Assembly: GCF_001190785.1 (NCBI RefSeq)
Contig: NZ_LGSS01000008.1
Location: 81,066 to 145,065, forward strand
Length of the DNA stretch: 64,000 nt
Direction of reading: 5' to 3'
Source: Gottschalkia purinilytica
GTDB lineage: Bacteria > Bacillota > Clostridia > Tissierellales > Gottschalkiaceae
In this document: positions 9,723-17,958 of the stretch, one piece after another
How the letters are laid out: each line of letters opens with the position of its first letter
Numbering within the stretch: the stretch's first letter is position 1
Made by a program: the position numbers and the translations under genes
Notes under the pieces: model-generated
Seen by the model: the letters and a program-made list of their open reading frames with translations, nothing else
Databases searched by the model: none
What the model was told of the DNA's origin: nothing

Positions 9723-10529
9723 CTAACTATGATAATCAAAATTAATTAGTCCTTCTTTAATATATTTCTTAACTTGAATAGCCATCAAAGTAATACCAAC
9801 TAATATAATTAAAATGTATATTCCAGTATTTATATTAATAAATTTTTCTACAACTTTTGGACTGTTAAATATTAATAAAATTGAACATATCCATGTTCCT
9901 ATCATTCCAAATGATACATATTGACTTCTAATTCTTTTTGCTATCATAAAAGATACAAAGTTAACCCATATAAAGGGAGTTAACCACATTATATTTACTT
10001 TTAATAGATTTAACCCTGTGTAACTTCTTGAAATCATAATAGCCATGACTAAATTCAGAGCAATATTGAAAGCTCCCAGTATAATCATTCTAGATAAAAT
10101 TATCTCTCTAGCTGAAACTTTAAAACTTAGCTCAAGTTCGATCATGCCATTCTCTCTTCCCTTAAATATCTCTGTGAATCCTAATATCAGAGGTATAGGA
10201 GATATAAAAACTATTACTCCATAAGGACTTATATTTTTAGTTATAATAAATAAATAAGATATTAAAAATATTAAGATATTTATAGTCCAGTAAAGTTTAT
10301 TCATATAACTTAAATCTATCTCAATTCTTTTTGTGATATTTTTTAAAATATCTAGCAAATTTTTCTTCTTAGGAACATGCTTCCTTAAATTTTCTATACA
10401 CGTGTTTATTTCATTTTGACTAGGAACCTCAATACTATATTCATTTATTTCATCTATAAATTTCATTAAATCTTCATCTGAAACTTCTAGAAAGTCTGTA
10501 TCTTTAAATTTCTTTTTTGAATTTTTCAT
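9723..10529 (-). CDS. Membrane protein of a sigma factor operon, possible anti-sigma or transporter accessory
   Basis: A protein of 268 residues with a ~85-residue charged N-terminal cytoplasmic domain and about six membrane segments after it (first near NKLYWTINILIFLISYLF). No zinc-finger anti-sigma motif is visible. I place the start at the ATG at 10529 because GAGG sits 8 bases before it; the upstream in-frame GTG (10538) lacks spacing for an RBS. The gene overlaps the sigma factor's 3' end by 26 bases, which suggests coupling. Position directly after an ECF sigma gene and before an ABC pair suggests an anti-sigma or immunity-like role; this is inference. Confidence 0.6.
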   Translation of the reverse strand: MKNSKKKFKDTDFLEVSDEDLMKFIDEINEYSIEVPSQNEINTCIENLRKHVPKKKNLLDILKNITKRIEIDLSYMNKLYWTINILIFLISYLFIITKNISPYGVIVFISPIPLILGFTEIFKGRENGMIELELSFKVSAREIILSRMIILGAFNIALNLVMAIMISRSYTGLNLLKVNIMWLTPFIWVNFVSFMIAKRIRSQYVSFGMIGTWICSILLIFNSPKVVEKFININTGIYILIILVGITLMAIQVKKYIKEGLINFDYHS

Positions 10530-11088
10530 TTTTTTCACCTCTATCTAGCAATTTTTTAAGTTTTTCTATTCCTAGTCTTAGCCTTGATTTTACAGTAGAT
10601 TCATTTGTATCAGTTATGTCTCCTATATTTTTTATCTTTAAGTCGTGATAATACCTTAATATAAGTGCTAATCGTTGCTCATATGGTAATGATAAGATAG
10701 CGTTCTTCACCTGTAATCTTTTTTCTTTCTTTTCTAAAATATTGATTATATTATCTTTTTCTGATGTTTCTTTAGAAAAGTAAACACTTTGAGATTCATG
10801 AGGCAAATTATGCTTTACATATGAGCTCTTATAATAATCTTTAGAAGTATTTATAGCTATTTTTAAAATCCATCCTTTAAAGTCTCCTTTATCAATTTCG
10901 AAGGTTTCTAATTTTCTAAGTGTCTTAACAAATGTTTCTTGAGTTAAATCCATAGCTATATGATAATCTCCAAAGTTCCTATATATAACCGCGTGAATCA
11001 GTTTATAATAACGGTTTACTAAAACTTCCATCGATGATTGATTTCCATTAAGAATCTCTCGTACTAATTCTTCATCTTTTATTGCCAA
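10504..11088 (-). CDS. ECF-type RNA polymerase sigma factor
   Basis: A 194-residue sigma-70 family protein. Region 2 is seen as MDLTQETFVKTLRKLETF and the core-binding helix around it; region 4 as LPYEQRLALILRYYHDLKIKNI with the helix-turn-helix NESTVKSRLRLGIEKLKKLL. It starts with TTG, supported by a GGAGGG RBS 7 bases before it; no better start lies nearby. It heads a four-gene operon with a membrane protein and an ABC transporter. It therefore probably controls this operon, likely in response to envelope or peptide stress (inferred). Confidence 0.88.
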   Translation of the reverse strand: MAIKDEELVREILNGNQSSMEVLVNRYYKLIHAVIYRNFGDYHIAMDLTQETFVKTLRKLETFEIDKGDFKGWILKIAINTSKDYYKSSYVKHNLPHESQSVYFSKETSEKDNIINILEKKEKRLQVKNAILSLPYEQRLALILRYYHDLKIKNIGDITDTNESTVKSRLRLGIEKLKKLLDRGEKNEKFKKEI

Positions 11089-11110
11089 TATTTTCCCTCC
11101 TCTCGTATAT

Positions 11111-11137
11111 GATACGATATAAAACTATAAAAAGTTT
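11111..11137 (-). promoter_or_regulatory. Possible ECF-type autoregulated promoter
   Basis: On the minus strand AAACTT, then CGTATC with 17 bases between AAAC and CGTA, resemble the AAC / CGT boxes of ECF promoters. It sits about 25 bases before the sigma factor start. Confidence 0.3.
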
Positions 11138-11176
11138 AATTTTATCAAAGATTTATTATATTAAAACTTAAAATAA

Positions 11177-11216
11177 TAAAAGCTTTCTTAGAAAATAAGT
11201 TCTAAGAAAGCTTTTG
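11177..11216 (-). terminator. Intrinsic terminator overlapping the EamA stop codon
   Basis: AAAAGCTTTCTTAGA pairs with TCTAAGAAAGCTTTT. On the minus strand it is followed by a T-rich run. The 5' arm contains the last codons and the TAG stop of the exporter gene. Confidence 0.8.
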
Positions 11217-12128
11217 TGATTTATATTTAACTTTATTCTTATTTTTAAATAACTTATCCCCATGCTCTGAAACACATACTCCTAATAATATAAGTAACAT
11301 CCCTGAAATAGCTATTAAGGTTACTTTTTCTTTAAGAATTAATGATGACGCTATCATAGTGATGACTGGTGAAAGATAAACATAAGTACTTGTTTTTACC
11401 ACACCTATTATACTAATAGATTTGTTCCACATAACATAACACACAGCAGAAGCTATTAATCCTAAAAATAACATATTAGATAATATATTTAGATCTTTAA
11501 CCCAGCTAATTCTAAATTGAAAATCGCTTATTAAGAGTACAGGTACCATAAACATTAATCCATAAAAAAATACTTTTCTAGTAACATATATATGGCTATA
11601 ATTGATATCAACTTTTCTCAACAAAATTGAATATACAGAAAAAATAACTGCTGCAATTATTGCTAATATATCTCCTATTGGATTTACATTTAGAACCAAT
11701 CTTTCATTAAATAAAACTAAAAATACACCTAGAACTGCAAAAATAAATCCGACTAACAGTTTCTTATGAAACTTTTCATCATTAATAAAAATATGAGCAA
11801 GAATTGCAGTTATTATAGGTAATGCTGCTAGTAATAATCCAACATTTGATGCTAAGGTATACTTTAAAGCAGTATTTTCAGCTAGAAAATATAATGTTAC
11901 ACCACTTGCTCCTAATGATAAAAATAGTAGTTCCTCTTTTATATTATTTATTTTATTAAATTTAGGATAAATCAACAATAAAGCTAAGTATGCTATTAAA
12001 AATCTATAAAATAGTATTTCTATAGGACTAAGATTTCTAAGTAAAACCTTTGTTGAAGTAAATGTTGTTCCCCATACTAATATAGTTGTAAAAGCCATTA
12101 AGTGTCCTAATAATCGTTTATTTTTCAT
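11202..12128 (-). CDS. EamA/DMT-family exporter
   Basis: A 308-residue protein with ten predicted membrane segments in two EamA repeats of five. The typical first-repeat GTTFTSTKVLLRNLSPIEILFYRF and second-repeat KTSTYVYLSPVITMIASSLIL, ending with ILKEKVTL, are visible. The family exports amino acids, metabolites or drugs; the substrate is unknown. The tail is Lys-rich. An AraC-type regulator is encoded 194 bases upstream on the same strand, so it may control this gene. Confidence 0.88.
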   Translation of the reverse strand: MKNKRLLGHLMAFTTILVWGTTFTSTKVLLRNLSPIEILFYRFLIAYLALLLIYPKFNKINNIKEELLFLSLGASGVTLYFLAENTALKYTLASNVGLLLAALPIITAILAHIFINDEKFHKKLLVGFIFAVLGVFLVLFNERLVLNVNPIGDILAIIAAVIFSVYSILLRKVDINYSHIYVTRKVFFYGLMFMVPVLLISDFQFRISWVKDLNILSNMLFLGLIASAVCYVMWNKSISIIGVVKTSTYVYLSPVITMIASSLILKEKVTLIAISGMLLILLGVCVSEHGDKLFKNKNKVKYKSQKLS

Positions 12129-12322
12129 ATATTTTTCCTCTTTAAATAGTTTATTATAACTAAAGTTAAAAGCTTAGTTCATATATCAATTTTTCTTAAG
12201 CTCAATTGTATTTAAATTAATCTATATATTGTACATTATTTCTCTTACTTGATGTAAATAGAAGTATTAGAATTGTTAATCATCAAATAAAATTATTTTT
12301 ATAATGTGAAATTACTAAGATA

Positions 12323-13123
12323 CTAGTTAGTAGATAATAAATATTTTAGTGGAGTAATTCCGAAGTATTGCTTAAATTTTTTAGTAAAATGACTTTGATC
12401 AAAGAATCCTGTACTTTGAGTAATTTCTGAAATGTTCTTTCCCTTTTTTAATTCTTCTTTTGCATAATTAATTCGTAACAATATTTGATATTCATGTGGA
12501 GTAGTATTAAAGTTTTGTCTAAAAAGTCTAATTATATGATACTTACTAAATCCACTATACTCTGATAGGTTCTCTAGTGAAATCTTCTCTGTAAAGTTGT
12601 TATCTATAAACTTTTTAATTTTGTAACTTGCGTCTATATCATGACCATCTTTATAGAACTTGTAACTAAAGTAGTCTTCTATCTTAAACAGATAATCTAG
12701 TATAGATATTAGTATTGTTTCCTTTTCTATTTCACTACAATTACTTTGAAGATCGTGTATCATATTATTTATGAGGCTAACATCATTATCATCCATTTTC
12801 TTTATATTCATAGTAAATCCCTTATGTCTCATACTCATTATAGATTCAAACCAATCTCTTTTTAAATATAACATCTTAAACTTCCATTCATTTATATTTG
12901 TTGGATTACAATCATGCATAACTCCAGAATCTATAAAAACAGCATTATTTGATTCAACCTTTCTTTTTATTCTTTCACAGTACACTACACTCGAACCTCT
13001 ATACACTATTCCTACAGATAGTTCTTGATGTGCATGTTGTTTAGAAGAATGTATCATTTCATCGCAACTCTTTATCTCAAAAACAGGAAAGTTCCTATCC
13101 CTATAATACTCTACTTCCCTCAT
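12323..13123 (-). CDS. AraC-family transcriptional regulator
   Basis: A 266-residue regulator. The N-terminal ~130 residues form a cupin-like sensor (HAHQELSVGIVYRGSSVV). The C-terminal ~100 residues carry the two AraC helix-turn-helices, ISLENLSEYSGFSKYHIIRL and ISEITQSTGFFDQSHFTKKF, ending FGITPLKYL. Members near EamA exporters often activate them in response to the exported compound. The next gene upstream, 55 bases away, encodes a DUF2000 protein, and the pair is often seen together in Clostridia (from memory). Confidence 0.9.
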   Translation of the reverse strand: MREVEYYRDRNFPVFEIKSCDEMIHSSKQHAHQELSVGIVYRGSSVVYCERIKRKVESNNAVFIDSGVMHDCNPTNINEWKFKMLYLKRDWFESIMSMRHKGFTMNIKKMDDNDVSLINNMIHDLQSNCSEIEKETILISILDYLFKIEDYFSYKFYKDGHDIDASYKIKKFIDNNFTEKISLENLSEYSGFSKYHIIRLFRQNFNTTPHEYQILLRINYAKEELKKGKNISEITQSTGFFDQSHFTKKFKQYFGITPLKYLLSTN

Positions 13124-13178
13124 TAGTTTTCACCTCATTTATAAGTATACCAAAGTGAAATTACATATAAAAAACAAC

Positions 13179-13586
13179 CTATTTCAAAATACTCATGTTG
13201 CCACTTATTTTATTTATTAATTTTTTAGGTCCATATATACATATTCCTAAATAATTTAAATCATCTAAATAAGTGTTGTTTAGTTTTTCTACATAATCAC
13301 AATAACTCTTTGATTTCTGAGCTAATGAATTAAAGTCTATTATAGTTATATCATTGTGATTTTCTAACGCTAGTCTATTATGTATTTCTTTAATCTGTTC
13401 TTTAGTGCTAGATAAAATAGGTATAGGAATATTTGTAATCCCTATATGTGTATAATTATCCTTATTCTCAACTTTCGGTCCTATTAGTCCATCAGTATTT
13501 CCCCCTAGGCTTAAACCAAGAACAGCTGTAGTATTAGCAATTAGTCCTATTGGCAATTCTTTATCTATTATCATTACACATTTCAT
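13179..13586 (-). CDS. DUF2000 family protein
   Basis: A 135-residue soluble protein of the DUF2000 family, which has a peptidyl-tRNA-hydrolase-2-like fold. The family start KCVMIIDKELPIGLIANTTA (the N-terminal strand-helix) and GITNIPIPIL are clear. The biochemical activity is unknown. It lies directly upstream of the AraC-type regulator and probably shares its transcript. Confidence 0.82.
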   Translation of the reverse strand: MKCVMIIDKELPIGLIANTTAVLGLSLGGNTDGLIGPKVENKDNYTHIGITNIPIPILSSTKEQIKEIHNRLALENHNDITIIDFNSLAQKSKSYCDYVEKLNNTYLDDLNYLGICIYGPKKLINKISGNMSILK

Positions 13587-13691
13587 AATACTTCTCTCCT
13601 TTTTATTTCCTGCTTGAAAAGTATTATAGAAAAATTATAAAAAGAAGTATAGTAAAAAATTGCTATAGCAAAGAAATTAAATATATAGTTA

Positions 13692-14348
13692 TTAATATCC
13701 TAACTGCTTTCCTACGATGATTATTTTTATTCTTCCTTTAACAAATTGTCCTGTAATGGTCACAAAATCATTACATATTCTATTTGGACTCTTACAGTCT
13801 ACGCATTGTCCTAATTTAGTACAGGGTGTATCTTTATTTAATCTTTTAGCATCTATAGGGGCAGCATAATTTCTAACTCTTTTCTCAGCTTCTTCTATAT
13901 CTCTAACTATTTTATTTATTCCAGCTACTATAATCACTTGCTTAGGCCCATATATCATAGGGGCTACTCTGCTTCCATTTCCATCAATATTATATAATTC
14001 TCCATTTTCAGTTAATGCATTTGTACTACATAGAAAAGTATCAGAAGAAAAATTTTGCAAATATATATTTTTCTTTTCTTCACTTGTGATACCCTCTTTA
14101 TATTTATCTAAAAATTTATAATTACCCTTTCTAAGAAAATCTATAACACCAGCTTCAAATAACGTCATAGAGTCTCCTACACCAACTATAGAATTTTCTG
14201 GTATAAGCTCTTTTAACTTTTCTATTATTTCTTTCTCATCCTTAACATAGTAACCTTCCATATTACGTTTTTTAAGATTACTGATAGTTCTTTCAATCTG
14301 CTTATCTATATACCATAAGACATTGTTATCCAAATTTACCACTCCCAT
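13692..14348 (-). CDS. LUD-domain (LutB/LutC-like) protein
   Basis: A 218-residue protein with the LUD domain: NSIVGVGDSMTLFEAGVIDF, FSSDTFLCSTNALTENGELY and NGSRVAPMIYGPKQVIIVAG. The C-terminal part has a Cys cluster, CTKLGQCVDC followed by NRIC, possibly metal-binding. LUD proteins belong to lactate-utilisation complexes, but stand-alone copies such as this are common in Clostridia and have no proven role. No lutA/lutB partner is present nearby. Confidence 0.85.
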   Translation of the reverse strand: MGVVNLDNNVLWYIDKQIERTISNLKKRNMEGYYVKDEKEIIEKLKELIPENSIVGVGDSMTLFEAGVIDFLRKGNYKFLDKYKEGITSEEKKNIYLQNFSSDTFLCSTNALTENGELYNIDGNGSRVAPMIYGPKQVIIVAGINKIVRDIEEAEKRVRNYAAPIDAKRLNKDTPCTKLGQCVDCKSPNRICNDFVTITGQFVKGRIKIIIVGKQLGY

Positions 14349-14478
14349 ATAACATATTATCTATAGATATTATTTTTATATTCTAATTTAAATAAAGCTA
14401 AATATTTTATATAATTATAACATTAATAATATATTAGAAATAATGGACATTAAATATCTTAATTAAAATGTACAAATT

Positions 14479-14516
14479 AAAAATAGCTATGGAGTCCCTG
14501 ATCCATAGCTATTTTT
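14479..14516 (-). terminator. Intrinsic terminator after icd
   Basis: AAATAGCTATGGA pairs with TCCATAGCTATTT and, on the minus strand, runs into T-rich sequence just after the icd stop. Confidence 0.85.
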
Positions 14517-14521
14517 ATATA

Positions 14522-15733
14522 TTAAAGAGTTTCGTCTAATCTCTTTTTAACTTCAGTTAAAAATTCTTCAGTGTTTACGATTTTCTTATCTTGAACTTCT
14601 GAAATAGATGCAAGGTCTTTTGTCATAACCCCTTCTTCTATAGTTCTTATACATGAAGCTTCAAGTTTATTTGCAAATTCAACTAATTCACTGATATTGT
14701 CAAGTTCTCCTCTTTTTCTTAAAGCTCCTGTCCATGCAAAGATAGTAGCCATTGAGTTAGTTGATGTAGTTTCTCCTTCAAGATGTTTGTAATAGTGACG
14801 TTGAACTGTTCCATGAGCTGCTTCAAATTCATAGTATCCTTCTGGTGAAACAAGTACAGATGTCATCATTGCTAAGCTTCCAAAAGCTGTAGCAACTAAG
14901 TCAGACATTACATCACCATCATAGTTTTTGCAAGCCCAAACCATTCCACCTTCTGATTTCACAACACGAGCTATTGCATCATCTATTAGTGTATAGAAGT
15001 AAGATATTCCAGCAGCCTCAAACTTTTCTTTGTACTCACTATCATATATTTCTTGGAATATGTCTTTAAATCTATGATCATAAGTTTTAGAAATAGTATC
15101 TTTTGAAGCAAACCATAAGTCTTGTTTAATATCGAGTGAATAGTTAAAACAAGCTCTAGCAAAACTTTCAATAGACTTATCTAGGTTATGCATACCTAAT
15201 GTAACACCAGGTCCTTTAAATTCATGTATAGTTTGTCTTGAAACTTCTCCATTTTCATAAGTAGCTACAAGCTCTACTTTAGCAGGTCCTTCTATACGAC
15301 ATTCTACATCTTTGTATATATCTCCATATGCATGTCTTGCAACTGTAATAGGTTTTTTCCAAGTTTTCACATAAGGCTTTATACTATCAACTATAATAGG
15401 TGTACGGAATACAGTACCATCTAAAATCGCTCTGATTGTTCCGTTAGGACTTTTCCACATGTTCTTTAAGTTATATTCTTTAACTCTATCAGCATTTGGA
15501 GTTATAGTAGCACATTTTACACCAACACCATATTTTTTTATTGCATTAGCTGCATCTACAGTAATTTGGTCATCTGTTTCATCTCTTTTTTGTAATCCAA
15601 GATCATAATACTCTGTTTTTAAATCTATATATGGCTCTAAAAGTGTATCTTTAATCATTTTCCATATTATTCTAGTCATTTCGTCGCCATCCATCTCTAC
15701 GATTGGCAAGTTCATCTTAATTTTATCAACCAT
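14522..15733 (-). CDS. icd: NADP-dependent isocitrate dehydrogenase, type II
   Basis: A 403-residue homodimeric type (eukaryote-like) isocitrate dehydrogenase. It oxidises isocitrate to 2-oxoglutarate and CO2 with NADP. The diagnostic N-terminus [19 protein letters not shown] is clear, as are the substrate-binding [16 protein letters not shown] with the Ser/Asn/Arg residues, and [19 protein letters not shown] with the metal-binding aspartates. [11 protein letters not shown] is the C-terminal NADP-contact block. It stands alone with its own terminator; no aconitase or citrate synthase is adjacent. It probably supplies 2-oxoglutarate for glutamate synthesis. Confidence 0.95.
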   Translation of the reverse strand: MVDKIKMNLPIVEMDGDEMTRIIWKMIKDTLLEPYIDLKTEYYDLGLQKRDETDDQITVDAANAIKKYGVGVKCATITPNADRVKEYNLKNMWKSPNGTIRAILDGTVFRTPIIVDSIKPYVKTWKKPITVARHAYGDIYKDVECRIEGPAKVELVATYENGEVSRQTIHEFKGPGVTLGMHNLDKSIESFARACFNYSLDIKQDLWFASKDTISKTYDHRFKDIFQEIYDSEYKEKFEAAGISYFYTLIDDAIARVVKSEGGMVWACKNYDGDVMSDLVATAFGSLAMMTSVLVSPEGYYEFEAAHGTVQRHYYKHLEGETTSTNSMATIFAWTGALRKRGELDNISELVEFANKLEASCIRTIEEGVMTKDLASISEVQDKKIVNTEEFLTEVKKRLDETL

Positions 15734-15984
15734 TCTTATCCCTCTTTTCTTTAATTTTTATCATATATTAGTGCTGAAAATAAATAAGCTTAAGTAAATA
15801 TTTAAAAACTCAATTTTTAAAATTGAATATATACTAAGTTTTTAATCATCTATAAAAGTTAAAATAACTGACTATATATATTAAATTAAGGTATTTTAAT
15901 ATTTTAATAATTTTTTCTAATAATTCACAATATATATAATCTTAACATTGGTTTGTCATTTTATCAATAAGAACAGTAGTATTA

Positions 15985-16017
15985 AAAGATAAAAGCCCTT
16001 ATGTTTGACATAAGAGC
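15985..16017 (-). terminator. Intrinsic terminator of the VCBS-repeat gene
   Basis: On the minus strand GCTCTTATG, loop TCAAA, CATAAGGGC and then TTTTATCTTTT. It sits about 80 bases after the stop. The rest of 15734-16096 shows only AT-rich sequence. Confidence 0.75.
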
Positions 16018-16096
16018 AAGTTTATTATAAATGTGTATAATTATTCTTTTTGATCTTTAAAAATAATAATTTTGAATGTATTTTCTATAATATTCT

Positions 16097-16837
16097 TTAT
16101 CCAAATATGGCTACATTCTGTGAGAAAGGAATAAATCTAGAACCATTCCACTTTAACGAAGTTTGAACATATCCTAATCCATCAGCATTATATCTTCCTA
16201 TGATTCTTTGTATTGCATATAACTCATAAGTACCATCTCTTTCAAAATCAATAGGATATAATCCACTTAAAGCCATTACATCTCCTTTAATAGGTTCTTT
16301 TAATTTTCCATTTGCATCATATATTTCTGATAAGTATTCTTTACCTTTATATCTAATATCTATAATATATCTTTTATTTAAATTTTTACTTACTACCTCT
16401 ACTTTATAATTATTTCTATAATTCACTTCATACTTATATTCTTCATTAAACTTTTCGTAATCAAATATCTTTTTAGGTTGATTATTTAAGGCTGAATATA
16501 CATAGTAATAGCCAATAGCACCACTGCCTCCTGAATCAATACTAATTAATATATCATCTACTTTATCCCCTGTAAAATCTCCTAAAAATATAGTTGGATT
16601 ATATCCTGCATTTGATTCTAATCGTACTCTTATATATCTACCTTTCTTACCATCTTGAATAACTAAGGTTATATTATCTCTAAAAGGACTTTCTGTTCCA
16701 TAAGGTCTAGTTCCTATTAGAAAAACATCATCTAATATTCCATCTCCATTTACATCTCCTTGTTTGGAATCTAATACATAGAACTTATTATCAGCTGGTA
16801 TTTCATTTTGATAATAAAAATGGTCATAGTAGTACAT
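16097..16837 (-). CDS. VCBS/FG-GAP-repeat protein
   Basis: A 246-residue protein without signal peptide. It contains two clear FG-GAP/VCBS calcium-binding elements: DVNGDGILDDVFLIG (about residues 29-43) and GDFTGDKVDDILISID (about residues 86-101). A third weaker repeat, PIDFERDGTYELYAIQRI, lies near the C-terminus. This suggests a small beta-propeller. The N-terminus is rich in Tyr (MYYYDHFYYQNE), which in spore formers recalls coat-associated proteins; that role is a guess. The gene stands alone with its own terminator. Confidence 0.7.
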   Translation of the reverse strand: MYYYDHFYYQNEIPADNKFYVLDSKQGDVNGDGILDDVFLIGTRPYGTESPFRDNITLVIQDGKKGRYIRVRLESNAGYNPTIFLGDFTGDKVDDILISIDSGGSGAIGYYYVYSALNNQPKKIFDYEKFNEEYKYEVNYRNNYKVEVVSKNLNKRYIIDIRYKGKEYLSEIYDANGKLKEPIKGDVMALSGLYPIDFERDGTYELYAIQRIIGRYNADGLGYVQTSLKWNGSRFIPFSQNVAIFG

Positions 16838-17069
16838 ATTATATCCTCCTTTTTTAGATTCTTATTGATATAATATGTACTTGATACAAACAGGAACACA
16901 TTAGAAAAATATTTATTTATATTCTATTATAAGAAACAACTATCTTGATTTAATTGTAATTGATTTATGTTTATTTTATCATAAAAAAGCTAAGTTTTAT
17001 AATGATCCTGATACTATATATTTTTACACTTATTCTACCTTATATTTTATTGAAAATAAATTTACTTAC

Positions 17070-17663
17070 TTATTTCTTGTTTACGTATTTTTTCATCTTT
17101 ATTATTGAACCTAAACCACGTAACCTTATAAAAATGTTTTTTTGAATTTCTTGTGTTTCAAATCCAAGTTTTTCATATAATCTTTTTGCATTTGTGTTAG
17201 TACTAAATACCTCTAGAAGATAACTTTCATAATTCATATCTTTATATATGTAACCAATAAGTTGCGTAGCAATGCCTTTTCTTCTATAATTGACATCCGT
17301 AGTAAGAAAGTCGATAGAACACTCTGTGTCTTCTTTTACTACAGGTTTTCCCATAATCATATTCATCTACCAACAAACTAAACTACCCTTAAGCTTTCCA
17401 AAAAGTTTTTTACATATTTCTTTGTTAAAATAAACAGCACGTTTCTGCTTGTTCCCATATCCTAAAAGTCCTATTACTTCTTCACCATCAAGACAAACGT
17501 AAAACATATCAGGTATTATTGTAGAATAAAACAGTTGGCGCAATATTTCTTTGTCTTTTGAAACAGTTATTACATTGTGAAATCCATCAACAAAGAGCTT
17601 AACTGTTTTGTAAATATAGGTTTCATCTAAGTCTCTTAACTTCATTATCTTATAGCTTTCCAT
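17070..17663 (-). pseudogene. GNAT acetyltransferase interrupted by one in-frame amber codon
   Basis: Two adjacent 98-codon segments lie in the same frame, separated only by TAG at 17369-17367. The first (from ATG 17663) has the N-terminal GNAT strands and the EEVIGLLGYG strand. The second resumes with ATG at 17366 and has the acetyl-CoA loop YRRKGIATQLIGYI and the LYEKLGFE terminal motif. Together they make a normal ~197-residue GNAT. The sequence on both sides is undamaged, so the nonsense change is recent, is a sequencing error, or is read through. The second half alone would lack the N-terminal fold. Confidence 0.75.
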
Positions 17664-17882
17664 GTAAATTTCAATCCTTTCTTCATATATAAAATATAAA
17701 TACTCTTTACTTTGCTCTTTAAGAAAATTACCTACTAACTATTACACTTGTTTATATAGTAATTATATCATCGCTTCCAATAAATTGTATTTATTGTATT
17801 AATTTCATTCGTTATTTAATATGTTGACTCCATACTTAGCATGATGCAGCATCTTAAACATTATATTAAAACATAGCTTATA

Positions 17883-17918
17883 AAAAGGAACTTGGCTATT
17901 TAGCCAAGTTCCTTCTTT
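17883..17918 (-). terminator. Intrinsic terminator of the MutS2-like gene
   Basis: AAGGAACTTGGCTA pairs with TAGCCAAGTTCCTT with a very short loop. On the minus strand it is followed by TTTTTATAAG. It lies 40 bases after the stop. Confidence 0.85.
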
Positions 17919-17958
17919 TATAGAATATTAAGTTAGCTACATTTTCACATTCAATATT

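Noticed and set aside
16960..17145. 61-codon hydrophobic plus-strand frame
   Set aside because: It overlaps the GNAT pseudogene on the other strand, is AT-driven low complexity and has no RBS.
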